Assembly (NCBI RefSeq): GCF_013041605.1
Contig: NZ_JABEQC010000006.1
Span: 62,001-126,000 of the forward strand
Direction: 5' to 3'
DNA: 64,000 bases
From: Vibrio plantisponsor
GTDB taxonomy: Bacteria; Pseudomonadota; Gammaproteobacteria; Enterobacterales; Vibrionaceae
Position 1 is the stretch's first letter. Each line of letters opens with the position of its first letter. Under the pieces are notes generated by a model. That model was not told the origin of the DNA. It ran no database searches and was given only the letters and a program-made list of their open reading frames with translations. Made by a program: the position numbers and the translations under genes. Positions 26,313 to 34,741 of this stretch are shown one piece after another.

Positions 26313-26471
26313 ATGAACAGGTTAATTGCTATCGCTGTATTGGTGGTGCTGGCTTTTCTGTTAATCCGTTACGGTACTAACGCGAAATTTCAAAAGTGGA
26401 TTGTAACCGCTTTGGTTTCTGCGTTTGTTATCTATGTTGTGACAGTTGTTATTACCGAATTGATCCGCTGA
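26313..26471 (+). CDS. Small two-helix membrane protein (52 aa)
   Basis: A 52-residue reading frame from the ATG at 26313 with an excellent ribosome site (GGAGGA, 4-5 bp upstream). It encodes two hydrophobic helices (LIAIAVLVVLAFLLIRY and WIVTALVSAFVIYVVTVVI) joined by a short polar turn. No known family is recognised. It is followed after 21 bp by a membrane-anchored coiled-coil protein on the same strand, so the two are probably one operon and may form a complex. Confidence 0.75.
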   Translation: MNRLIAIAVLVVLAFLLIRYGTNAKFQKWIVTALVSAFVIYVVTVVITELIR

Positions 26472-26492
26472 TGTTTGAACTAGGAGTAAAAA

Positions 26493-27227
26493 ATGAATCA
26501 AACAGATTTAGATGATGATCATGATGATGTTGTTGTCATCGAGCAGCGTGATAAAAGGGGTGTTGTATACATAGCTGTGGCAGCAGTGCTGGGCTTGGCA
26601 CTCGGAGGTCTGATTGGTTCTTCAATCACGGCTTCAAAGTGGGAAAAAACATACCAAGTGCTTGAGGCTCAATATCAGAAGAGTCAAGAAACCAAAACAG
26701 AACAAGCGGCGATTGTAGAGCAGAATAAAACGACTGCTAAAGAAGAGTTTGATAAGCAACTTGCAGCCGCGATGGAAGAGCAAGAGCAGAAACATCAACA
26801 GGCTATGGCAAGTGTCGAATCTCAACGGACTGAGCTTGAAAAAGTGAATATGTCGTTGGAAGCGCAAGTCGCAGAACAAAAAGCGCAGCTGGAGCAGACT
26901 GCCCAGCAAAATGCCAAGTTGAATCGTCAGTCAGATATGCAAACAACCATGCTTGAGCGTTCGCGTGAATTATTCCAGCAAGAGCTGAAAATTAAGCAAG
27001 AAGTAGAAACCTTGCAGAAAGAACGTGATGAGTTGGTTCCTAAGCTAAAAACACTGAAAAAAGAGTGTGATGTTTATTTAGAAGGCAAGTCATGGGATGC
27101 GACCTCAGACTCTTGTGATAAACAAGATGCTGCGAGTTCGAGAATTAGCCAAATTGATCAAATGCTAAGAATTCATCAGATGGACTTAGAGCAAATCAAA
27201 GCACTTTCAGAAGAACTCGGACTTTAA
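26493..27227 (+). CDS. Membrane-anchored coiled-coil protein
   Basis: The 244-residue protein has a very acidic N-terminus (NQTDLDDDHDD), one membrane helix at about residues 25-48 (GVVYIAVAAVLGLALGGLIG), then a long coiled coil (about 50-195, rich in Q, E, K and A), then a C-terminal part with two cysteines (KKECDVYLEG and SDSCDKQD) and a final helix. The coiled coil should lie in the periplasm, where the cysteines could form a disulfide. I do not recognise a named family. The ribosome site is TAGGAGT. It is the second gene after the 52-residue membrane protein. Confidence 0.75.
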   Translation: MNQTDLDDDHDDVVVIEQRDKRGVVYIAVAAVLGLALGGLIGSSITASKWEKTYQVLEAQYQKSQETKTEQAAIVEQNKTTAKEEFDKQLAAAMEEQEQKHQQAMASVESQRTELEKVNMSLEAQVAEQKAQLEQTAQQNAKLNRQSDMQTTMLERSRELFQQELKIKQEVETLQKERDELVPKLKTLKKECDVYLEGKSWDATSDSCDKQDAASSRISQIDQMLRIHQMDLEQIKALSEELGL

Positions 27228-27252
27228 GTTTCAATCGAAATGAACAAATAAA

Positions 27253-27278
27253 AAACCAGCCAAGAGGCTGGTTTTTTT
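27253..27278 (+). terminator. Terminator of the coiled-coil gene
   Basis: ACCAGCC / GGCTGGT stem with an AAGA loop and a run of seven T. Confidence 0.9.
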
Positions 27279-27305
27279 ATCAACTTAGTGTGACAACAAT
27301 TGTGA

Positions 27306-27788
27306 TTAATCGCGGAAGTTGTTGTATTGGAATGGTTGTTCCAAATCTGAACCACGTAGGAACGCGATCACTGCTTGCAAATCATCACGCTTTTTACCGG
27401 TTACGCGTACTTTGTCGCCTTGAATTGAAGCCTGAACTTTGAGCTTCTCATCTTTGATCATCTTAACGACTTTCTTCGCTAGATCGGTCTCAATACCTTG
27501 TTTGAAAACCACCTCTTTAGACCAAGTTTTACCTGACGGTACAGATTTTTTCGATTCCATTGAACGTGGATCAACACCGCGTTTCGCGAGGTTGTTACGC
27601 AGGATGTCCATCATCTGAGTGATCTGGAAATCGTCAGGAGCAGTAAGTTTTACTGTTTCATTTTTTAATTCAAAACTGGCTTCAACGTTACGGAAGTCAA
27701 AGCGTGTCGCGAGATCACGAACAGCGTTATCAACTGAGTTACGTAGTTCTACAGTATCGACTTCAGAAACAATATCAAAAGAAGGCAT
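27306..27788 (-). CDS. yajQ: YajQ family nucleotide (cyclic di-GMP)-binding protein
   Basis: A 160-residue protein matching YajQ along its length: [19 protein letters not shown] at the start, [20 protein letters not shown] in the middle and [20 protein letters not shown] near the end. YajQ proteins bind nucleotides and RNA, and some members bind cyclic di-GMP and act with a transcription factor. It lies 11 bp downstream of the DAHP synthase gene on the same strand, so the two are probably co-transcribed. Confidence 0.95.
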   Translation of the reverse strand: MPSFDIVSEVDTVELRNSVDNAVRDLATRFDFRNVEASFELKNETVKLTAPDDFQITQMMDILRNNLAKRGVDPRSMESKKSVPSGKTWSKEVVFKQGIETDLAKKVVKMIKDEKLKVQASIQGDKVRVTGKKRDDLQAVIAFLRGSDLEQPFQYNNFRD

Positions 27789-27799
27789 GTTAAGTTTCC

Positions 27800-28864
27800 T
27801 TATTGTTGATTAGAGCGGCGTACTTTTATTGACTCAGCCAGCATTGCCAGCATTGTCTTGGTATCTTCCCAGCCCAAACAAGGGTCAGTGATAGATTGGC
27901 CGTACGTCAGATTATCAAGGTCAACCATAGACTGGTTTCCTTCCTCAATAAAACTTTCAGCCATGATACCCGCTATTTTATGACTACCGGACTCGATTTG
28001 CTCACAAATGTTTTGAGCAACGTCTAATTGTTTACGATGCTGCTTTTCGCAGTTCGCGTGGCTGAAATCGACCACAAGACGTTCCGGTAAATTAAATTGG
28101 GCTAGTTGCTTACACGCTTCATCAATTGAAGCTGCGTCAAAGTTTGGTCCAGATTCGCCACCACGCAGGATGACGTGACCGAATGGGTTGCCCGCAGTGC
28201 GATAAACCGTCATGCGACCATTTTTATCTGGCGAATAAAAGTAGTGTTGAGCATGAGATGCACGAATCGCATCAATAGCAATTTTCACATTGCCATTGGT
28301 ACCGTTCTTGAAACCAACAGGACAAGACAGGGCAGAAGCCATTTCCCGGTGAATTTGAGATTCTGTCGTACGCGCGCCAATTGCTCCCCAGGTGATCAAA
28401 TCAGAGATATATTGACCGGTGATCATATCCAGAAACTCAGTCGCGGTAGCAAGAGCAAGCTTATTGATATCTAACAGAAGTTTACGAGCTTTATTTAGAC
28501 CGGTTTCTAATGCATAAGAGCCGTCTAAGTTTGGATCGGTAATTAGGCCTTTCCAACCAATAACTGTGCGCGGTTTTTCAAAGTAAGTTCGCATAACAAT
28601 AAACAATTCATTGCTATATTGTTCTTGAATTGCACTTAAACGCTGGCCGTAATCTAAAGCTGCTTCTGTATCGTGCACAGAACATGGACCTACGATGACC
28701 AAAAGGCGATCGTCCTCGCCAGTAAGAATCTGTTCGATTTGTCTGCGAGAGTGAGCAATACGTTGTGCAACTTCTTCCGTAATTGGATGTGCTTGGCTAA
28801 GTTCTGCCGGAGTTGGCATAGGTCCCAACGCTTGGGTTCTTAATTCATCTGTTTTGGTTGGCAT
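27800..28864 (-). CDS. aroH: 3-deoxy-7-phosphoheptulonate (DAHP) synthase, Trp-type
   Basis: A class I DAHP synthase of 354 residues, which condenses PEP and erythrose 4-phosphate at the entry of aromatic amino-acid synthesis. Motifs include [27 protein letters not shown] and [11 protein letters not shown]. The TDELRT N-terminus and [13 protein letters not shown], with glycine where E. coli AroG has Pro150, fit the tryptophan-sensitive AroH type better than AroG or AroF. The subtype is inferred from memory of the E. coli sequences. yajQ follows directly. A PEP-synthase-like domain gene is divergent upstream. I saw no clear TrpR operator. Confidence 0.88.
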   Translation of the reverse strand: MPTKTDELRTQALGPMPTPAELSQAHPITEEVAQRIAHSRRQIEQILTGEDDRLLVIVGPCSVHDTEAALDYGQRLSAIQEQYSNELFIVMRTYFEKPRTVIGWKGLITDPNLDGSYALETGLNKARKLLLDINKLALATATEFLDMITGQYISDLITWGAIGARTTESQIHREMASALSCPVGFKNGTNGNVKIAIDAIRASHAQHYFYSPDKNGRMTVYRTAGNPFGHVILRGGESGPNFDAASIDEACKQLAQFNLPERLVVDFSHANCEKQHRKQLDVAQNICEQIESGSHKIAGIMAESFIEEGNQSMVDLDNLTYGQSITDPCLGWEDTKTMLAMLAESIKVRRSNQQ

Positions 28865-29070
28865 AGGAGAATAGCCTGTCCTTTTATTGCGAAGCGCTAA
28901 AGATAGCGAATTTGGCTGTCAGAATAAACAGTTGCGAGCATTTGACGCTCATAAAAAGTGTAAAGTGAAAATATATTCAGTTTTTCACCATAACTATTGG
29001 ATATATGCTTGTTTTTCTCTCTTTGACTCGGTATTTTCGAGCTAACAACAAAACGGTAATTGGAGCAGTA

Positions 29071-29961
29071 ATGAGTTTTGAACAACAAGGAATCATCCAT
29101 CAAGAATTGGTGTTGGGAAATACCCTGCCAAATGCGGAGCCACAGCAAAGTAGCCATGCCTTATTTATATCGCTGTCTGAATTGATTGCAGAGAGTGTGT
29201 TCTACCATCCTGCATTGGCTGCGGGTGGAGTAGAGTTGCTTCCTGAGTTAGAACAAAACTCATTGAAATCTCTGCTCAACGGACTGTCGATCGAAGAACA
29301 TTTTGTCTCAGTTCTTGTAGAACGCATTACGCAGTCGATCAATGCTGAACATCGCTCAATTCGAATCTGTTTAAGCTCATCAGACAGCTATGCGTTTAAA
29401 GCATTAATTGGCGGAAGCATAGAAGAAGATGAAGTTAACCCAGCCATGGGTGTTCGCGGTGTGTCCCGATTTGCTTCTAGCAAGTATTCACCGGCGTTTG
29501 CTCTAGAGTGTAAGGTGATCAAAGCGCTGCAAGAGAAAGGGCATAACGTAGAAATTGTTGTCCCGTTTGTTAGAGCATTAAGCGATGCGGCAACCATTAT
29601 TGATCGTCTGGCTGAACAGGGTTTACCACGTGGTTTGAATGGTCTTAAAGTTCTGTATGTTTGTAGTGTGCCTTCGGCTGCGTTGGTTGCAGAAAAGCTG
29701 CTGCAATACTTTGACGGTGTTGTCATTGATTGGGATGACCTGACGCAGATTACGTTAGCGGTGGATAAATATAATGAAGCGATTAGCTACTTATATAACC
29801 CAGAAAGCGAAGCGGTAAGTCAATTAGTAAACCTTGCGGTAACGGCTGCAAACGCAGCTAAAAAGCCTGTAGTGGTTGTTACTCGTGGTTTGGAAAACTA
29901 TCCGAAACTGCAGGAGCATCTTGCAGAAAACGTTCAGCCAGAGTCTATTTTTAACTTTTAA
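29071..29961 (+). CDS. Stand-alone PEP-synthase C-terminal (PEP-binding barrel) domain protein
   Basis: A 296-residue protein related to the C-terminal TIM-barrel domain of PEP synthase/PPDK. Recognisable parts are ALIGGSIEEDEVNPAMGVRG (PpsA: NPMLGFRG), VVPFVRALSDAATIIDRLAEQG, LPRGLNGLKVLYVCSVPSAA and DWDDLTQITLAVDK (PpsA: SNDLTQLTLGLDR). The ATP-grasp and phospho-histidine domains are absent. The catalytic cysteine region near the C-terminus (CGQ in PpsA) reads VVTRGLENYP, so it should be inactive as a synthase. It may bind PEP or another domain. I chose the ATG at 29071 (TGGAGCAG upstream) over 29005. It is divergent from DAHP synthase, a PEP-using enzyme. Confidence 0.82.
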   Translation: MSFEQQGIIHQELVLGNTLPNAEPQQSSHALFISLSELIAESVFYHPALAAGGVELLPELEQNSLKSLLNGLSIEEHFVSVLVERITQSINAEHRSIRICLSSSDSYAFKALIGGSIEEDEVNPAMGVRGVSRFASSKYSPAFALECKVIKALQEKGHNVEIVVPFVRALSDAATIIDRLAEQGLPRGLNGLKVLYVCSVPSAALVAEKLLQYFDGVVIDWDDLTQITLAVDKYNEAISYLYNPESEAVSQLVNLAVTAANAAKKPVVVVTRGLENYPKLQEHLAENVQPESIFNF

Positions 29962-29984
29962 CTCGCTGTTCTTGTTTAACAATG

Positions 29985-30015
29985 AAGAGATTGGTGAGAG
30001 CATCACTGATCTCTT
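29985..30015 (+). terminator. Terminator of the PEP-synthase-like gene
   Basis: Stem AGAGAT-GGTGA / TCACT-ATCTCT (single-base mismatch) followed by TTAATTTTGTT. Confidence 0.7.
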
Positions 30016-30105
30016 AATTTTGTTAACGAAATGTTGACACGATCACCAGCATCCCTTTAACTGACCGAATAAATATAAAACAACATACCTTAAAAGGTCA
30101 GAAAC

Positions 30106-30591
30106 ATGCTCTCTACTCTTACTAAAGCAAATTGGTATCTCAAGTCATTTGGTTTTTTTAAAGTTCCATTGATTTGGGCATGCCGTCCTCAAATACTATC
30201 TCTTAACGAGAAATCGATAGAAATCCGTATTCCTTTAAAACGACGCAATAAAAACCATTTGAACAGTATGTACTTTGGTGTGCTTGCTGTTGGTGCTGAC
30301 GTAGCTGGTGGCTTTATGGCTATGGACAAAGCGGGGCAGCGTGGTGAAAAGGTGTCGCTGGCTTTTAAAGCGGTCAAAGGGGAGTTTTTTAAACGTCCCG
30401 AAGCGGATGTGCACTTTCATTGTGATGATGGCGAACTGATAGATGCAATGCTGGACGAAACCATTGCAACAGGTGAGCGAATTAATAAAGACGTAAAAAT
30501 TGTCGCCACTTGCCCATCGTTGCATGGTGATGAGCCAATGGCGGAGTTTTTGTTAACTTTGTCGCTTAAGCGCATTAATAAACGCGCTTAG
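30106..30591 (+). CDS. DUF4442 hotdog-fold protein (putative thioesterase)
   Basis: A 161-residue protein with the DUF4442/PaaI-like hotdog pattern: the helix-leading NHLNSMYFGVLAVGADVAGGFMAM contains the central hotdog helix, followed by strands KAVKGEFFKRPEADVHFHC and a closing strand. It is likely a cytoplasmic acyl-CoA or acyl-carrier thioesterase, but the substrate is unknown. A TTGACA about 70 bp upstream may be its -35. It is convergent with the next gene, with 24 bp between the stops. Confidence 0.8.
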   Translation: MLSTLTKANWYLKSFGFFKVPLIWACRPQILSLNEKSIEIRIPLKRRNKNHLNSMYFGVLAVGADVAGGFMAMDKAGQRGEKVSLAFKAVKGEFFKRPEADVHFHCDDGELIDAMLDETIATGERINKDVKIVATCPSLHGDEPMAEFLLTLSLKRINKRA

Positions 30592-30615
30592 TGTGAAGGG
30601 GCTGGCATAGCCCGA

Positions 30616-31971
30616 CTACTGTTGGACTTCGGTTTTCTCAATATCGACGATTTTGCTTCGGTTGAGTACCACTTTCCAACGATAGTAACGAGGGCTTTGC
30701 TTGTGTCCGTCTTCCTTGATGATTAAGTTGATTAGATGACGTTTTTCGACGGATTCTCGGCTTACCTGACCATTGCTTAATCGATAAATGCGGTTGGAAC
30801 CTTTATCCATCAAGCGGGTTAGGGCTCGGAGATCGATCAGCATCACATCTCGTGTTTCTTCATAACCGCTCATAAAACGTGACGTTGTCATTTCTGTTTC
30901 TGAGCGGTAGTGAAGGATCTGTTCTTCCCGTTGAACCACGCGCTTTTTACGGATGATTTTGATGCGATCAGCTAGATCGGATAAGGACTTATAGTCAAGC
31001 CATTCGATTTTTTGACCGACTTGTTTGCCCGTTGTTGGATCGAAATAGCGTCGTCGCCACTTCGGTTTTCCTTTGCGAATCCAGCGCCACATCATGTCTT
31101 TCAAATCGTCTTTAAAAATCTCGCGTAATGCGTAGACAAAAGACATGGCGATAATGAATGATGCGGTGATTTCTCCCCAATAATCTCGCGCCAGAATCGC
31201 TGTAATAGTCACAAACACCATCACTAAACCCGTTGCGAAGCCTTTGACCGCGCGCCTCATATTCTTGCCTAAAGAGGTCACTTTCTCAGTAAGGATAATC
31301 GGATGCTCTATCAAGCGACGTAGTAAACGCATTTTGTTACTCAGGCGGGTTATGTCTTGATCGGCTTTGACAGAGTTATAGTTGTTCAAAGTACGGTGTG
31401 CTTGCTCTTTTTCAACCAGAGTAATCAGGCGTTCTTTGATGGTTTTGTATTCTTTATCGCGAGTCAGTTGAGACACCATGGATAAGAATTTCTGTTCGGT
31501 ATACCAAGATAGGTAGTTGTCGATATTTGCGTAGTAACGCTTTAAACCTTCTTCATAGGGAATGCTTCTGCGTAGCCGTTTTAGAATGTCTAAAGAGAGT
31601 TCAATAACAGTATCAACTTCATCTTCAGTGACGCTGTCACTTGAAAGGTTGAGTTGGTTAACGGCTTTGTCTAATGCGGTAACATATTGATAAGCAAACA
31701 AACTTAAACTTACGCGGTATTGTGTAGGTGAGAGCCGGCCACGTTGAGCGAGTCGGCTGTGCACAAGCGGAAGAAGAATTTTGTCACTGTAGTAGGCGCG
31801 CTTTTGATGAATAGAGCTGTAAAAAAATTCAGATTCAGTCATGACGTCGGAGGTTAGACCTAGTTCGCCTGGAACAAAGATATACATATCTAGGTCCAGT
31901 TTTTTGCTCTCTGACATCTCTGTGGTGATTTTTAACGTAACCGCATCTTGCTTATCTACCGTGATCAACAA
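30616..31971 (-). CDS. Membrane protein of unknown function (451 aa)
   Basis: I do not recognise the family. The protein has an N-terminal soluble part (about 1-240, mixed alpha/beta then helical), two membrane helices near residues 245-285 (GLVMVFVTITAILA and ITASFIIAMSFVYAL), a basic segment (DDLKDMMWRWIRKGKPKWRRR) and a C-terminal soluble part. Both large domains should face the cytoplasm. The start is a TTG at 31971 or 31968, placed by AGGAG just upstream; no early ATG exists. A perfect matS site lies in the gene. It is divergent from the cvfB-type gene. Confidence 0.75.
   Translation of the reverse strand: MLITVDKQDAVTLKITTEMSESKKLDLDMYIFVPGELGLTSDVMTESEFFYSSIHQKRAYYSDKILLPLVHSRLAQRGRLSPTQYRVSLSLFAYQYVTALDKAVNQLNLSSDSVTEDEVDTVIELSLDILKRLRRSIPYEEGLKRYYANIDNYLSWYTEQKFLSMVSQLTRDKEYKTIKERLITLVEKEQAHRTLNNYNSVKADQDITRLSNKMRLLRRLIEHPIILTEKVTSLGKNMRRAVKGFATGLVMVFVTITAILARDYWGEITASFIIAMSFVYALREIFKDDLKDMMWRWIRKGKPKWRRRYFDPTTGKQVGQKIEWLDYKSLSDLADRIKIIRKKRVVQREEQILHYRSETEMTTSRFMSGYEETRDVMLIDLRALTRLMDKGSNRIYRLSNGQVSRESVEKRHLINLIIKEDGHKQSPRYYRWKVVLNRSKIVDIEKTEVQQ
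31628..31640. promoter_or_regulatory. matS site (MatP binding)
   Basis: GTGACGCTGTCAC matches GTGACRNYGTCAC exactly, inside the 451-residue membrane protein gene. Confidence 0.8.
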
Positions 31972-32079
31972 TAACTCCTAACTATCTTCGAAAAATAACG
32001 AAATTTTCTCTGATGAACAGGCGAAAGCATAACAGAGATAACGTATAATCTCTGCAAATTTGAGGTGAGACAGTAATTA

Positions 32080-32913
32080 ATGATTAACGTTGGCAAGATT
32101 AACAGTCTAGAAGTGGTAAAAATCGCTGAGTTTGGCGTGTTTTTAGATGCGGGCGAATATGGCACAACAATGTTGCCAAAACGCATGGCTCCTGAGGGCG
32201 TAGAACTCGGACACTATGTTGACGTATTTTTGTATTTCGATTCAGACAACCAACTGGCTGCTACGACTGAAAAGCCTGTGGCTCAAGTGGGTGAATGGGG
32301 CTTAATGACGATTGAAAGTGTTAACAGCACTGGCGCGTTTGCAAGCTGGGGTATCAAAAATAAAGATTTGTTGCTTCCATTTAGCGAGCAACGTACACGC
32401 TTTAAACCGGGACAAAGCGTACTGGTTTATGTTTACACAGATAAAGCGTCTGGTCGTATCGTTGGTACCACTAAGTTCAATAAATGGTTGGATAAAACAC
32501 CAGCTAACTACACCAAAAACCAGCAGGTTGATTTGATTATCGCTGAACGTTCAGACTTGGGCTTCAAAGCGATAGTGAATGGCGAGCATTGGGGAATGAT
32601 TTTCCCTTCAGACGTTTTCGGTAAGTTATTCATCGGTAAAAAGCTAAAAGGCTTCATCAAGAATATTCGCCCTGATGGCAAAATTGATCTTTCTTTACAG
32701 AAGATCGGTGTTGAGAAGATGGACGACTTGAGCGAGAAGATTTTAGAAACACTGGCTAAGAAAGGCGGTTCTCTGCCGTTAAGTGATAAATCAACGCCTG
32801 AAGCTATCTTTGCTGAGTTCCGTACCAGTAAAGGGACGTTTAAGAAATCTATCGGTACTTTGTACAAACAAGGCAAGATTGTAATCGAGCAAGATGGCAT
32901 CCGTTTGGCTTAA
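32080..32913 (+). CDS. CvfB-family S1-like RNA-binding protein
   Basis: A 277-residue protein with the CvfB plan: repeated S1-type OB folds (INSLEVVKIAEFGVFLDAGE..TTMLPKRM, then VGEWGLMTIESVNSTGAFASWG, then FKAIVNGEHWGMIFPSDVF) and a C-terminal winged helix (FRTSKGTFKKSIGTLYKQGKIVIEQDGIRL). Members bind RNA and affect virulence genes in Gram-positives; the E. coli relative is YitL. Its role in Vibrio is not established. GAGGTGAG precedes the ATG. Confidence 0.88.
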   Translation: MINVGKINSLEVVKIAEFGVFLDAGEYGTTMLPKRMAPEGVELGHYVDVFLYFDSDNQLAATTEKPVAQVGEWGLMTIESVNSTGAFASWGIKNKDLLLPFSEQRTRFKPGQSVLVYVYTDKASGRIVGTTKFNKWLDKTPANYTKNQQVDLIIAERSDLGFKAIVNGEHWGMIFPSDVFGKLFIGKKLKGFIKNIRPDGKIDLSLQKIGVEKMDDLSEKILETLAKKGGSLPLSDKSTPEAIFAEFRTSKGTFKKSIGTLYKQGKIVIEQDGIRLA

Positions 32914-32975
32914 ATGCCAAGCTTTATAGCTGTGTTTGTTCCTCCTGAATAACCCTGTTTCCCTAGAATAAAAAA

Positions 32976-33005
32976 AGGCCCGAAATGCTTTGCATTTTTG
33001 GGCCT
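32976..33005. terminator. Bidirectional terminator between cvfB-type gene and rsmF
   Basis: AGGCCC / GGGCCT enclosing a second pairing AAATGC / GCATTT, with A-tract on the left (T-tract for the minus strand). Confidence 0.8.
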
Positions 33006-33013
33006 AGGGGAAT

Positions 33014-33078
33014 GGCTCCGAAGAGCCTGCGCTAATTTCCACTTACTTGTAAGTGTAGTACAGGCTTCTCGTTTAGCG
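33014..33078 (-). ncRNA. Candidate pseudoknotted RNA element downstream of rsmF
   Basis: Several pairings are visible. AGCCTG (33024-33029) pairs with CAGGCT (33061-33066). CGCTAA (33030-33035) pairs with TTAGCG (33073-33078), crossing the first pair as a pseudoknot. CACTTA / TAAGTG forms a hairpin at 33040-33055. On the minus strand GGCTC-TTCG-GAGCC (33014-33027) is a UUCG-tetraloop hairpin that competes with part of the first pairing. The element lies between the rsmF stop and the minus-strand terminator. It could be a 3' UTR element or a small RNA. No known family is recognised. Confidence 0.4.
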
Positions 33079-33134
33079 AGGGTTAACTAGAATTTCATAC
33101 TATAGTTTGATTTTACAAAAGAGAAGTTTGCTTT

Positions 33135-34559
33135 TTAGAATAGGTTTTTGTCTCTAACAAGCTCTCTTGGTAAACCATTTTTTACTCGGTTACCGACCCA
33201 TTTTCCTAATCCAATCACATCGTTACCAAAGCGAACGATGACTTCACCTTGACCACTTTGTCCTTGCGGACGAACATCACGCCCCATATACCATTCTCTG
33301 GCGTCTTCAATCGAGAGTTCAATACAACAAGCTTCATTACCCGTTGCAAGAGTGGTTGCGACTTGGTGTTGCCAGCGATAGCCTTTTTTGTGTGTTTCAG
33401 CAATTTTAATCCCCATGCGTGAGAAACGTAGCTCACCCAGCATTGGCTCTAATGCATCAGGGAATAACCATACATCGTTGTCACGAAGCCAGACGGAACT
33501 GTTTTCTGGAAGCGAAATACCTAAGCATTTTTGAAGTTCTTGATTCACATCGTTTGAGATCTTCGCGTTGGCTTTTTCAAACGGGAATTTACCTAAGCGT
33601 TTTTTGACTGCTGGCGTATCAACACTGCTATTCTTGCGGATTCGAGCCACGAAGAAGCCTTCGCAGTCATAAACTTGCGGGAATATATGCAGGAAACCTT
33701 CTGCTGTTAATGCTTTATTGGCTTCAGGGAATAGGGAAGCTAAGGATTCGAAACTGACTGCATCGCCGAATGTCTGTTGAAGATGCTGGCACACGTCTTG
33801 GTTCTCTTCACGGCTTAATGTACAGGTTGAATAAACAAGCACACCACCCACTTTTAGGGCCTGAAAGGCGCTTTCGATCAGCTCTTTTTGTGTATCTGCA
33901 ATGCTTTGAATGGATTCTTTGCTCCAGTTTTTCAAAGAATCCGGATCTTTACGAATGGTTCCTTCGCCTGAGCATGGCGCGTCCAACAACACGGCATCAA
34001 ATTGTTCAGGTAACCAACTGCCAAACACTCGGCCATCAAAGTTGGTCAGCGCAGTGTTACGAATGCCGCAGCGTTCTATGTTGGCATGCAGGACTTTTAC
34101 ACGGCTGGCTGAGAACTCATTGGCTACCAAAATACCGTTGTTCTGCATTAACGCTGCAATCTGCGTTGTTTTAGAGCCCGGAGCCGCCGCTGTGTCTAGC
34201 ACTGACAGGTAAGGGCTGTCTTCAGCGGTGAACAGTGCAGATACAGGCATCATGGAACTGGCTTCTTGGATATAAAACAAGCCAGCCATATGTTCAGCGG
34301 TATTCCCCAGAGGTACGTCACTTTCGTCAGCATCAATCCAGAAACCAGTCTCACACCAAGGTACCGGTTCTAAAGCCCAGCCTTTTTCTTCAGCGCGTTT
34401 TTTGAATTCCTCTACAGAGATTTTCAACGTGTTTACGCGAACACTTTTACGTAACGGTCTTTGGCATGCTGCAATGAAATCTTCCATGTTTAACTCAGGT
34501 GGAAGGATCTCGGCCATTGAAGAAAGGAACAGCTCTGGGAAGGAAATATTTGGATGCAA
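33135..34559 (-). CDS. rsmF: 16S rRNA m5C1407 methyltransferase RsmF
   Basis: A 474-residue SAM-dependent rRNA cytosine-C5 methyltransferase aligning with E. coli RsmF (YebU) throughout. It has AAAPGSKTTQ (motif I), LLDAPCSGEGT (motif IV with Cys), VYSTCTLSREEN (motif VI with the catalytic Cys), and a C-terminal PUA-like part starting GKFPFEKAN and ending PRELVRDKNLF. The start is the TTG at 34559, which fits the family's N-terminus (PNISFPELFLSSM). It follows letAB as in E. coli but is separated from letB by a terminator. Confidence 0.95.
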   Translation of the reverse strand: MHPNISFPELFLSSMAEILPPELNMEDFIAACQRPLRKSVRVNTLKISVEEFKKRAEEKGWALEPVPWCETGFWIDADESDVPLGNTAEHMAGLFYIQEASSMMPVSALFTAEDSPYLSVLDTAAAPGSKTTQIAALMQNNGILVANEFSASRVKVLHANIERCGIRNTALTNFDGRVFGSWLPEQFDAVLLDAPCSGEGTIRKDPDSLKNWSKESIQSIADTQKELIESAFQALKVGGVLVYSTCTLSREENQDVCQHLQQTFGDAVSFESLASLFPEANKALTAEGFLHIFPQVYDCEGFFVARIRKNSSVDTPAVKKRLGKFPFEKANAKISNDVNQELQKCLGISLPENSSVWLRDNDVWLFPDALEPMLGELRFSRMGIKIAETHKKGYRWQHQVATTLATGNEACCIELSIEDAREWYMGRDVRPQGQSGQGEVIVRFGNDVIGLGKWVGNRVKNGLPRELVRDKNLF

Positions 34560-34679
34560 AACGTAATCTCGGCTAGCTAGAGGACAGAGTGGGTAGTAGG
34601 CGGCAGATTATAGCGGCATCACCGTTTTATTTGAAGTCGTGGTTTTACTGCTGGATTATGCGTTGTTAAGCTGAGAAAT

Positions 34680-34702
34680 GAAAAAAGCGTGTTTCCACGC
34701 TT
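34680..34702 (-). terminator. Terminator after letB
   Basis: AAGCGTG / CACGCTT stem with a TTTC loop and a T-run on the minus strand. Confidence 0.8.
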
Positions 34703-34741
34703 AATTCTTATTACTTTCGAGGTTGCTAGTTTAGTTGCACA

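Noticed and set aside
27850..28990. TrpR operator upstream of aroH
   Set aside because: No GTACTAGTT/AACTAGTAC-like palindrome was found in the divergent promoter region.
32976..33078. Superintegron attC (VCR) site
   Set aside because: It has inverted repeats, but the core sites RYYYAAC / GTTRRRY are not in attC position and no cassette gene or integrase is nearby.
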